A stretch of 6,612 nucleotides of DNA from GCA-003244245 sp046262495 (GTDB lineage: Bacteria; Actinomycetota; Actinomycetes; Mycobacteriales; Pseudonocardiaceae): positions 1 through 6,612 of the forward strand of contig JBHEMR010000050.1 of NCBI GenBank assembly GCA_046262495.1, written 5' to 3'. Both the position numbers and the translations under genes were made by a program. Positions 1 to 6,605 of this stretch are shown in pieces. The notes under the pieces are model-generated. The model was not told the DNA's origin. It ran no database searches and saw only the letters and a program-made list of their open reading frames with translations. Each line of letters starts with the position of its first letter. The first letter of the stretch is position 1.

Positions 1-243
1 CTGGCCGACGGTTTGCTCGACGTGATCGTCATCGCCGCGGTGAGCCGGCGCCGGCTGCTGCGGGTGTTCCCGGCGCTGCGCACCGGTGGCCACGTGCACG
101 AGCCGGAGGTGGCGGTCCTGCGCACCGAAACCGTAAGCATCGACGGCGACCCCGGCTGGCCCGTCTACGCCGACGGCGAACCGCAGGGCACCTTGCCGGT
201 AACCGTGCACTGCGAACCTGGGGCGCTCACCGTCGTCGCCTAG
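1..243 (+). CDS. Diacylglycerol kinase family lipid kinase, C-terminal part (5' end outside window)
   Basis: The first 80 codons read in frame from base 1 to a TAG stop at 241-243, so this is the 3' end of a longer gene. The visible piece matches the C-terminal beta-sandwich domain of the YegS/DagK/LCB5 lipid kinase family, which phosphorylates diacylglycerol or related lipids with ATP at the membrane. Supporting signatures are DGLLDV near the start (residues 3-8), an SRRRLLRVFP segment (15-24), the YADGEP motif (56-61) and the closing PGALTVV (73-79). The N-terminal catalytic half with the nucleotide-binding GGDGT motif is not in the window, so activity cannot be judged. The helicase gene begins 9 bases downstream in the same reading frame, suggesting co-transcription. 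The family call is firm; the exact lipid substrate is unknown. Confidence 0.85.
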   Translation: MADGLLDVIVIAAVSRRRLLRVFPALRTGGHVHEPEVAVLRTETVSIDGDPGWPVYADGEPQGTLPVTVHCEPGALTVVA

Positions 244-252
244 CCTGGGACG

Positions 253-2958
253 GTGGCCAACTCTCCCGCCGAGGCGTACGCATCGGCCCGTCGGCGGGTC
301 ACCTACCCGCGCCTTGACGACTTCGCTGGCGGCCTGCCCTTTGAGCTTGACCCCTTCCAGCGCGCGGCATGCGAAGGCCTCGAGGCAGGCCACGGGGTAC
401 TGGTATGCGCACCCACCGGCGCAGGCAAGACCGTGGTCGGTGAGTTCGCGGTACATCTGGCCCTGGCGCAGGGCGGCAAATGCTTTTACACCACGCCGAT
501 CAAGGCGTTGTCTAACCAGAAGTACGCCGATCTGGCGGTCCGGCACGGTGCGGACCACGTCGGCCTCCTCACCGGGGACACCTCGATCAACGGCGGCGCC
601 CGGGTAGTCGTGATGACCACCGAGGTGCTCCGCAACATGATCTACGCTAGATCCTCCACTCTGGACGGGCTGGCCTATGTCGTCATGGACGAGATCCATT
701 ACCTCGCCGACCGCTTTCGCGGCGCGGTGTGGGAAGAGGTTATCCTCAACCTGCCGGACAGCGTGCGGTTGGTCGGCTTGTCCGCCACGGTGAGCAACGC
801 CGAGGAGTTCGGCGAGTGGCTGGTCGACGTACGGGGCGACACCGCGGTGGTGGTCGACGAGCACCGTCCGGTCCCGCTGTGGCAGCACATGATGGTCGGC
901 TCGCGGTTGTTCGACCTGTTCGCCAAGAACACCACCGACGACCGGCTCAACGTCGACCCGCAGCTGGTGCGGCGCGTCGAGGAGGTAGAGCACCGCAGCG
1001 GGTGGGATCGGCCGCGCCACGGCGGACCCCGATTCCGGCCCCCGGCCCGGGTGGACGTGGTGGCGCGGTTGGACCGTGACGGGTTGCTGCCTGCGATCAC
1101 GTTCATCTTCAGCCGAGCTGGCTGCGAAGCGGCGGTGAACCAGTGTGTCCACAGCGGGCTGCGATTGACCACCCCTGAGGAGGCTGAGCAGATCCGCCGG
1201 GTGGTGGACACCCGCACGGCTGACCTGCCGGAGAGTGACCTCGGGGTGCTCGGCTTCTGGGAGTGGCGCGACGCGCTGGAGCGGGGCGTCGCCGCACACC
1301 ACGCCGGGATGCTGCCCGCGTTCAAGGAGACCGTTGAGGACCTGTTCGTCCGCGGGTTGGTCAGAGCGGTGTTCGCCACCGAAACCCTCGCGTTGGGGAT
1401 CAACATGCCGGCCCGCACGGTCGTGCTCGAACGGTTGGTCAAGTACAACGGCGAGGCCCATGTCGATCTCACGCCTGGCGAGTACACTCAGCTCACCGGA
1501 CGGGCCGGGCGGCGCGGTATCGACATCGAGGGCCACGCGGTCGTGTTGTGGCAACCGGGCGTGGACCCGACGCAGGTCGCTGGGCTGGCCTCCACCCGGA
1601 CCTACCCGCTGCGCAGCTCGTTTCGGCCCGGCTACAACATGGCCGTCAATCTCGTCGATCGGGTCGGGGTGGCCGCCGGTCGAGCGCTGCTCGAACAATC
1701 CTTCGCGCAGTTCCAGGCCGACCGCTCAGTGGTCGGCCTGGCCCGTCGAATCGACCGCAACGTCGAGGGTCTAGCTGGCTACGCCGAAGCGATGGTCTGT
1801 CACGCCGGTGATTTCGCCGAGTACGCCCGATTGCGCCGGCAGATCTCGGAGCGGGAGCGGGCACTGGCCCGTCTCGGTGGTGCGGCGCGCCGTGCCGAGG
1901 TGGCTGCGTCGCTGGGCCAGCTCAAGCGTGGTGACGTCATCGCGGTGCCTGGCGGGCGCCGGTCGGGTTTGGCCGTGGTGATCGATCCTGGCGACGGCCC
2001 AGCCGACGATCCCCGCCCGCTGCTGCTCACCGAGGACCGCTGGGCGGGCCGACTGTCGATGGCCGACTTCCCGACCCCGGTCGAGGTACTGGGCCGGATG
2101 CGGTTACCCAAGCGAGTCGAGCACCGGGTTCCTCGGGTGCGCCGCGACCTCGCCTCGGCACTGCGCGAAACCGGCATCGCAGTACCGTCCCGGGCTCGCC
2201 GGCGCAGCGAGGCGGCCGACGACGCCGAGCTCGCCGCCCTGCGCCGGGCACTGCGGGCGCATCCGTGCCACGGGTGCGCTGACCGGGAGGCCCATGCCCG
2301 CTGGGCGGAGCGCTCCGACCGGCTGGACCGCGAGACCGACACGCTGCGCCAGCAGGTCGCCGCCACCACGCACTCACTGGCCCGCGCGTTCGACCGGATC
2401 CGCGCACTGCTGGCCGAGCGTGGTTACCTCGACGGCGAGCAGCTCACCGAGCACGGCCGTCGGCTGGCGCGGTTGTGGTCGGAGACCGACCTGCTCACCG
2501 CGGAGTGCCTGCGGCACCGGATCTGGGACGGTCTCGAGCCGGCCGAGTTGGCCGCGGTGATCTCCGTGTTGGTTTACGAATCCCGTGGAGACGCAGCCAC
2601 CCCCCGGGTTCCTCCCGGCCCGGTCAGCGATGCGCTGGTGACGACTGTGCGGTTATGGGCGGAGCTGGAGGCCGACGAGCGGCGATACCGGCTTGAGCGG
2701 ACCCGCGAACCCGATCTGGGTTTCGCCTGGCCGGTGTACCGGTGGGCACGTGGCGAGTCACTGTCGGCGGTGTTGGTGGCTGCCGAGACCAACGGTGCTG
2801 AGCTGTCCGCGGGAGACTTCGTCCGGTGGTGCCGCCAGGTGGTCGACGTGCTGGACCAGGTGCGCGGTGTCGAGGGGGAGAGCTCCGCGGTCGGGGCCGT
2901 GGCCGCCGCCGCGGTTCGTGCGTTACGCCGCGGCGTGGTCGCCCTGGGCACCGTGTGA
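253..2958 (+). CDS. helY: HelY-type Ski2/Mtr4-like DEAD/DEAH-box helicase
   Basis: This is a complete 901-residue superfamily 2 helicase, close to the length of M. tuberculosis HelY (about 906). All core motifs are visible: Q-like FELDPFQ (30-36), Walker A APTGAGKT (53-60), Ia TPIKALSNQK (81-90), TTEVLRNM (122-129), Walker B DEIH (146-149), LSAT (176-179), FIFSRAGCE (284-292), V ATETLALGINMPARTV (375-390) and VI QLTGRAGRRGID (413-424). Next come a ratchet-like helical region (about 455-520), an SH3/KOW-like stretch (RGDVIAVPGG, 559-568) and a C-terminal DSHCT-type helical domain (about 725-896). A CHGC pair (672, 675) lies between these last two. The family unwinds RNA or RNA/DNA 3'-5' using ATP and is thought to act in cytoplasmic RNA turnover; the exact role of HelY is unsettled. 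The start is GTG at 253, because an in-frame TAG sits at 241 with no start codon between; only a weak GGGA (247-250) precedes it, so expression may rely on coupling to the lipid kinase gene. Three leucines use TTA (618, 801, 891). Confidence 0.95.
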   Translation: MANSPAEAYASARRRVTYPRLDDFAGGLPFELDPFQRAACEGLEAGHGVLVCAPTGAGKTVVGEFAVHLALAQGGKCFYTTPIKALSNQKYADLAVRHGADHVGLLTGDTSINGGARVVVMTTEVLRNMIYARSSTLDGLAYVVMDEIHYLADRFRGAVWEEVILNLPDSVRLVGLSATVSNAEEFGEWLVDVRGDTAVVVDEHRPVPLWQHMMVGSRLFDLFAKNTTDDRLNVDPQLVRRVEEVEHRSGWDRPRHGGPRFRPPARVDVVARLDRDGLLPAITFIFSRAGCEAAVNQCVHSGLRLTTPEEAEQIRRVVDTRTADLPESDLGVLGFWEWRDALERGVAAHHAGMLPAFKETVEDLFVRGLVRAVFATETLALGINMPARTVVLERLVKYNGEAHVDLTPGEYTQLTGRAGRRGIDIEGHAVVLWQPGVDPTQVAGLASTRTYPLRSSFRPGYNMAVNLVDRVGVAAGRALLEQSFAQFQADRSVVGLARRIDRNVEGLAGYAEAMVCHAGDFAEYARLRRQISERERALARLGGAARRAEVAASLGQLKRGDVIAVPGGRRSGLAVVIDPGDGPADDPRPLLLTEDRWAGRLSMADFPTPVEVLGRMRLPKRVEHRVPRVRRDLASALRETGIAVPSRARRRSEAADDAELAALRRALRAHPCHGCADREAHARWAERSDRLDRETDTLRQQVAATTHSLARAFDRIRALLAERGYLDGEQLTEHGRRLARLWSETDLLTAECLRHRIWDGLEPAELAAVISVLVYESRGDAATPRVPPGPVSDALVTTVRLWAELEADERRYRLERTREPDLGFAWPVYRWARGESLSAVLVAAETNGAELSAGDFVRWCRQVVDVLDQVRGVEGESSAVGAVAAAAVRALRRGVVALGTV

Positions 2959-3002
2959 CAGCTGCCCAGGATTAGCGCGAATCCGTTGGGGAATCCCGTG
3001 TC
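2959..3002 (+). promoter_or_regulatory. helY-oxidase intergenic leader with short inverted repeat
   Basis: This 44-base gap is the only sizeable spacer in the window. It holds a 5-bp perfect stem, GGATT (2969-2973) with AATCC (2980-2984), around a 6-base loop AGCGCG, and it can be lengthened by CCC (2965-2967) with GGG (2988-2990) across an A/GTT internal loop. GAATCC occurs twice (2979-2984 and 2991-2996), so GGATT has two possible partners. No T-tract follows, so it does not look like an intrinsic terminator and read-through from helY is possible. I see no convincing -10/-35 pair. The outer pairing would cover part of the ribosome binding site of the next gene, which could damp translation; this is inference only. 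Confidence 0.35.
2988..2993 (+). promoter_or_regulatory. Ribosome binding site for the [2Fe-2S] subunit gene
   Basis: GGGGAA lies 9 bases before the GTG at 3003 and is the only purine-rich stretch in the gap. It supports that start. A second GTG at 2998 is out of frame, meeting TGA after two codons, and an in-frame TAG at 2973-2975 with no ATG, GTG or TTG in between rules out any earlier start. Confidence 0.6.
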
Positions 3003-3521
3003 GTGAAGACCGAACTGAGCCTTGACGTCGATGGTGCGCCGCAGCACCTGCTGGTGGATACCCGGATGACGCTGCTGGACCTGCTGCGGGACCGGCTGGG
3101 GAACATGAGCCCGAAGAAGGGCTGCGACCACGGTCAATGCGGTGCCTGCACGGTGCTGATCAATGGCCGTCGCGCGCTGGCCTGCCTGGCGCTGGCGGTG
3201 GCGCACGAGGGCTGCGAGGTCATCACGGCCGACGGCCTTGCCCACGACGGCGCCTTGCACCCGGTGGCCCAGGCATTCCTCGACCATGACGCGTTCCAGT
3301 GTGGCTACTGCACCCCAGGACAGATCTGCTCGGCGGTCGGGATGCTGGACGAGTTCGCGCAGGGTTGGCCGAGCGCGGCCACCATCTACCCGGCGTCCGA
3401 GCCGGAGCTCGACCACGACGAGGTGGCCGAACGGATGAGCGGAAATCTGTGCCGCTGCGGGGCGTACGCGAACATCGTGCCCGCGGTGCAGGCTGCAGCC
3501 GCGCAGGTGGCGCCGCGGTGA
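3003..3521 (+). CDS. paoA: Aldehyde oxidase/xanthine dehydrogenase-family [2Fe-2S] small subunit (PaoA/YagT-like)
   Basis: This 172-residue protein is the iron-sulfur subunit of a molybdenum hydroxylase and carries electrons from the Mo cofactor to FAD. The N-terminal plant-ferredoxin-like domain has the first cluster at C41, C46, C49 and C61 (GCDHGQCGACTVLINGRR region). The C-terminal four-helix domain has the second at C100, C103, C150 and C152 (QCGYCTPGQICS and NLCRCGAY). About 46 residues separate the two pairs of the second site, including a loop (roughly 121-140) of the kind I recall in PaoA/YagT. GTG at 3003 is the only possible start, so there is no N-terminal extension. E. coli PaoA carries a Tat signal; this protein begins directly with the ferredoxin strand (MKTELSLDVDG), so it should be cytoplasmic. 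It overlaps the next gene by four bases (GTGA), indicating coupled translation. The cofactor role is certain; the substrate of the complex is not. Confidence 0.95.
   Translation: MKTELSLDVDGAPQHLLVDTRMTLLDLLRDRLGNMSPKKGCDHGQCGACTVLINGRRALACLALAVAHEGCEVITADGLAHDGALHPVAQAFLDHDAFQCGYCTPGQICSAVGMLDEFAQGWPSAATIYPASEPELDHDEVAERMSGNLCRCGAYANIVPAVQAAAAQVAPR
3505..3510 (+). promoter_or_regulatory. Ribosome binding site for the FAD subunit gene
   Basis: AGGTGG inside the end of the small-subunit gene lies 7 bases before the GTG at 3518. It decides the start: the frame is open further upstream to about 3299, but that stretch overlaps the conserved second-cluster domain of the small subunit and encodes nothing resembling the family. 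Confidence 0.6.
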
Positions 3522-4519
3522 AGCCGTTCCTCTACCAGGCCCCCGGTGACGCCGCTACTGCGGTGCGCAGCGTCGCCACCGATCCGGCGGCGGTGTTCCT
3601 CGGTGGCGGGACGAACCTGGTGGACCACCTCAAGCTCGGTGTCGCCACACCGGATCTCATCGTCGACGTCACTGCGGCCACCTCCGACGAGATCACCGAC
3701 GACGGCGCAGGCGGCTTGCGCATCGGCGCAGCGGTTCCCAACAGCGACCTGGCCGCCGACCGCCGCGTGCGGGAGCGCTATCCGGTCCTGGCGCAGGCGC
3801 TGCTCGCTGGCGCCTCCGGCCAGCTGCGCAATATGGCCACCACCGGCGGCAATCCACTGCAACGTACCCGCTGCGTTTACTTCCAGGACGTCACAACCCC
3901 TTGTAACAAACGCACGCCCGGCTTTGGGTGCTCGGCGATCGGTGGCTACACCCGTTATCACGCGATCCTCGGGGCGTCCGAACGGTGCATCGCCACCCAC
4001 CCCTCGGACATGGCAGTGGCGATGGCCGCTCTGGACGCCGAGGTCAGAGTGCTCGGAGGGGCCGGGGAACGCGCGATACCGTTCGTGGACCTGCACCGGC
4101 TACCCGGCGAGCACCCCGAGCGTGACACGGTCCTCGAGCACGGCGAGCTCATTCTGTCGATCGACCTTCCGGCACTGCCGATGGCGATCCGCTCGGCGTA
4201 TCGCAAGGTCCGCGACCGCGCGTCCTACGCGTTCGCGTTGGTGTCAGTCGCTGCGGCGCTCGACGTCGCCGACGGGGTCGTGCGCGACGCCCGCATCGCC
4301 TTCGGCGGAGTGGCACACAAGCCGTGGCGGGCGACCCACGCCGAGGAGGTGCTGCGCGGGGCGACCGCGTCCGATGACAGCTACCGGGCGGCGGCGCAGG
4401 CTGAGCTGGCCGACGCCCGCGCGCAGGACGGCATCGACGGCGGCAACGCCTTTAAGATCCCGCTGCTGACCCGCACGCTGGTGGCGACGCTGAGGGACCT
4501 CGCTCGCGAGGAGGCCTGA
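3518..4519 (+). CDS. paoB: Aldehyde oxidase FAD-binding subunit with [4Fe-4S] site (PaoB/YagS-like)
   Basis: This 333-residue middle subunit binds FAD and passes electrons to the final acceptor. The N-terminal FAD domain shows FLGGGTNLVDHLK (27-39) and the second flavin segment GQLRNMATTGGNPLQRTRC (101-119). The CO-dehydrogenase flavoprotein C-terminal domain covers about 225-330 and includes SAYRKVRDRASYAFALVSVAA (226-246). Four cysteines, C119, C129, C138 and C157, lie in the segment before HPSDMAVAMAALDA (161-174). This arrangement matches the extra [4Fe-4S] cluster established for E. coli PaoB and absent from standard xanthine dehydrogenase FAD domains. The length and the match from residue 1 (MKPFLYQAP) support GTG 3518 as the start, overlapping the upstream stop by four bases. 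The next gene starts one base after its TGA, so all three subunits should be made in step. Subunit identity is firm; cluster occupancy is inferred from cysteine conservation. Confidence 0.95.
   Translation: MKPFLYQAPGDAATAVRSVATDPAAVFLGGGTNLVDHLKLGVATPDLIVDVTAATSDEITDDGAGGLRIGAAVPNSDLAADRRVRERYPVLAQALLAGASGQLRNMATTGGNPLQRTRCVYFQDVTTPCNKRTPGFGCSAIGGYTRYHAILGASERCIATHPSDMAVAMAALDAEVRVLGGAGERAIPFVDLHRLPGEHPERDTVLEHGELILSIDLPALPMAIRSAYRKVRDRASYAFALVSVAAALDVADGVVRDARIAFGGVAHKPWRATHAEEVLRGATASDDSYRAAAQAELADARAQDGIDGGNAFKIPLLTRTLVATLRDLAREEA
4508..4514 (+). promoter_or_regulatory. Strong ribosome binding site for the molybdopterin subunit gene
   Basis: GAGGAGG at the end of the FAD subunit gene lies 6 bases before the ATG at 4521. 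It is the best Shine-Dalgarno match in the window and precedes the only ATG start among the visible starts. It fixes the start of the large subunit and suggests that this subunit is translated efficiently even without coupling. Confidence 0.8.
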
Positions 4520-4520
4520 C

Positions 4521-6605
4521 ATGACTGCGCTGCAACCTCGAGCGATCGGCCGGGATCTGGTGCGCCGGGACGGCCGACTCAAGGTCACCGGCACCGCGCC
4601 CTTCGCTTATGAAGGCCCGCTCGGCAAGCCCGCCTACTGCCACCTGATCCAGGCCACCATCGCCCGAGGCCGGGTCACCGCGATGGACACCACGTCGGTG
4701 CAGGCCGTCGAGGGGGTGATCACCGTGCTCACCGCGGACAGCGCGGAACGGCTCGCGTCCACTGAGGACAATGAGCTCGCCGTGCTGCAGAGCGACGAGA
4801 TCGCCTTCCGTGGGCAGATCATCGGCGCGGTGATCGCGGAGACGTCCGAGGTCGCGCGCCATGCCGCAGCGCTCGCCCGGGTCACCTACGCCCAGCAACC
4901 GCACGACGTCGAGCTGTCCGCCGACCGGGCCGATCTGTACAAACCCGACAAGCTCAACGCGTCCTATCCCACCGACACCGCTGACGGCGACGTGGCTGCG
5001 GCGATGGCGAGCGCGCCCATCACCTTCGAGCAGACGTACACGACCGCGATGTACCACAACAACCCGATGGAACCGCACACCACAACCGCCTTCTGGGAAG
5101 GATCGCTCACTTTGTGGGACTCGTCGCAGGGCGTGCACTCCGCCCGGGCCACGATCGCCAAGGTGTTCGGTCTCGGCAACGAGCAGGTGCGGGTGATCTG
5201 CCCTTACGTCGGGGGCGCGTTCGGGTCGAAGGGGACGCCGCATGCCCATGTCGTGGCCGCCGCGATGGCCGCACGTGCTGTGCCCGGCCGGGCGGTGAAG
5301 CTTGCGCTCACTCGCCAGCAGATGTTCTTCCTCGTGGGTTACCGCACGCCGACAATCCAGCGAATGCAGCTCGCCGCCGACCGGGAGGGGCACCTGACCG
5401 CGATCGCGATCGACGTCGTCGAGCAGACCTCGCGAATCAAGGAGTTCGCCGAGCAGACTGGGATGCCGACTCGCGTCATGTACGCGGCGCCGAATCGTCG
5501 TACCACCCACCGGCTCGCCGCACTCGACGTGCCGGTGCCGTCGTGGATGCGGGCACCGGGGGAGTGCCCTGGTATGTTCGGGCCCGAGGTTGCCCTGGAT
5601 GAGCTCGCCGAGCAGCTGGGCCTCGACTCCATCGAGCTGCGGATCCGCAACGAGCCTGCGGTCGATCCGGACTCCGGCAAACCGTGGTCCAGCCGGAATC
5701 TGGTCGCATGCCTGCGCCAGGGTGCCGATCGGTTCGGTTGGGCGGACCGTGACCCGGCACCCGGGGTACGCCGCCAGGGTGACTGGCTGGTCGGCACGGG
5801 TGTCGCTGCCTCGGTGTATCCCACCTACCGGATGTCCGTCTCGACGGCGACGCTTCGTTACGAGGAAGGCCGCTACGTCCTGGAGATCGGCGCGGCCGAC
5901 CTCGGCACCGGCACCTGGACGACGCTGCCGCAGATCGCGGCTGACGCGCTGGACGTCGACGTCGAGGACGTCGAGGCGCGTATCGGCGACACGGACTATC
6001 CCATCGCATCGGTGGCCGGCGGCTCGTCGGGCATGACGACGTGGGGTTCGGCGGTCGTGGAGGCAGCCCGAGCGTTCCGGGACAAGTTCGGCACCAATCC
6101 CGCCGACGGCGACGCGGCAGAGGGGTCGGTCAGCCCGTCCACCGACAAGTACGCGATGCACGCGTTCGGGGCGCAGTTCGTCGAGGCTCAGGTGCACGCC
6201 GACACCGGGGAGATCCGGGTGCCGCGGCTGCTTGGGGTATTCGCCGCGGGCCGGATCATCAACCCGCGCACGGCCCGCTCGCAGTTCATCGGCGGGATGA
6301 CGATGGGCTTGTCGATGGCTCTGCACGAGCAGAGCGTGCTCGACCCGCGATTCGGTCACGTCGTCAACCACGATTTCGCCGACTACCACATCAGCGCCTG
6401 TGCGGACGTGGGTGACGTGCAGGCGTACTGGATCGACGAGTACGACCCGCATGTCAACGCGATGGGCTCGAAGGGAATCGGCGAGATCGGAATCGTGGGT
6501 ACCGCCGCGGCGGTGGTCAACGCGGTGTACCACGCCACCGGAGTCCGGGTGCGCGATCTCCCGGTCACCCTGGACAAGGTGCTCGCCCAGCTACCGTCCC
6601 GCTGA
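4521..6605 (+). CDS. paoC: Aldehyde oxidase molybdopterin-binding large subunit (PaoC/YagR-like)
   Basis: This 694-residue catalytic subunit binds the Mo cofactor and hydroxylates the substrate with water-derived oxygen. The a/b-hammerhead domain covers about 18-130 (RRDGRLKVTGTAPFAYEG). The Mo-binding domains follow, with MEPHTTTAFW (183-192), the GGAFGSKG loop (231-238), MRAPGECPG (343-351), DLGTGTWTTLPQIAADAL (460-477), GGSSGMTTWGSA (500-511), AAGRIINPRTARSQFIGGM (575-593) and KGIGEIGI (651-658). E655 is the conserved catalytic base, equivalent to E692 of PaoC. The closing YHATGVRVRDLPVTLDK is near-identical to the PaoC end as I remember it. The protein is about 35-40 residues shorter than PaoC, mostly in one loop between 512 and 548. 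At the position of PaoC R440 I align Y433. No signal peptide is visible. The gene ends an operon with the two subunits before it, and no maturation factor (XdhC/PaoD) is seen before the window ends. The substrate is probably an aldehyde, but purines or other heterocycles cannot be excluded. Confidence 0.95.
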   Translation: MTALQPRAIGRDLVRRDGRLKVTGTAPFAYEGPLGKPAYCHLIQATIARGRVTAMDTTSVQAVEGVITVLTADSAERLASTEDNELAVLQSDEIAFRGQIIGAVIAETSEVARHAAALARVTYAQQPHDVELSADRADLYKPDKLNASYPTDTADGDVAAAMASAPITFEQTYTTAMYHNNPMEPHTTTAFWEGSLTLWDSSQGVHSARATIAKVFGLGNEQVRVICPYVGGAFGSKGTPHAHVVAAAMAARAVPGRAVKLALTRQQMFFLVGYRTPTIQRMQLAADREGHLTAIAIDVVEQTSRIKEFAEQTGMPTRVMYAAPNRRTTHRLAALDVPVPSWMRAPGECPGMFGPEVALDELAEQLGLDSIELRIRNEPAVDPDSGKPWSSRNLVACLRQGADRFGWADRDPAPGVRRQGDWLVGTGVAASVYPTYRMSVSTATLRYEEGRYVLEIGAADLGTGTWTTLPQIAADALDVDVEDVEARIGDTDYPIASVAGGSSGMTTWGSAVVEAARAFRDKFGTNPADGDAAEGSVSPSTDKYAMHAFGAQFVEAQVHADTGEIRVPRLLGVFAAGRIINPRTARSQFIGGMTMGLSMALHEQSVLDPRFGHVVNHDFADYHISACADVGDVQAYWIDEYDPHVNAMGSKGIGEIGIVGTAAAVVNAVYHATGVRVRDLPVTLDKVLAQLPSR

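Noticed and set aside
699..1487. A 262-codon open frame on the - strand inside helY
   Set aside because: It is Ser/Thr/Arg-rich, has no domain signature, and lies opposite the conserved helicase core.
2574..3416. A 280-codon open frame on the - strand spanning the helY end, the gap and the small subunit gene
   Set aside because: It crosses two well-supported genes, its composition is low-information, and no motif or good start context is seen.
3299..3517. In-frame upstream extension of the FAD subunit gene
   Set aside because: It overlaps the conserved C-terminal cluster domain of the small subunit, its translation is Arg/Gly/Ala-rich without family similarity, and GTG 3518 has a ribosome binding site and fits the family N-terminus.
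3901..3909. TTGTAACAA near-palindrome in an A/T-richer patch
   Set aside because: It is a four-base arm with one central base inside codons for the conserved C129-N130-K131 of the cluster site; too short to call an operator.
5400..5407. GCGATCGC octamer (HIP1-like)
   Set aside because: A single copy in high-GC coding sequence is expected by chance.
5950..5976. Repeated GACGTC-like units in the Mo subunit gene
   Set aside because: They encode a short Asp/Val/Glu run (LDVDVEDVEA) in a surface region and are explained by codon bias, not by a DNA repeat element.
4452..6533. A 693-codon open frame on the - strand, antisense to almost all of the Mo subunit gene
   Set aside because: Its translation is rich in Arg, His, Gly and Val without recognisable motifs, and it mirrors the codon phase of a firmly identified gene. 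Long antisense open frames are expected in high-GC DNA with G/C third positions.
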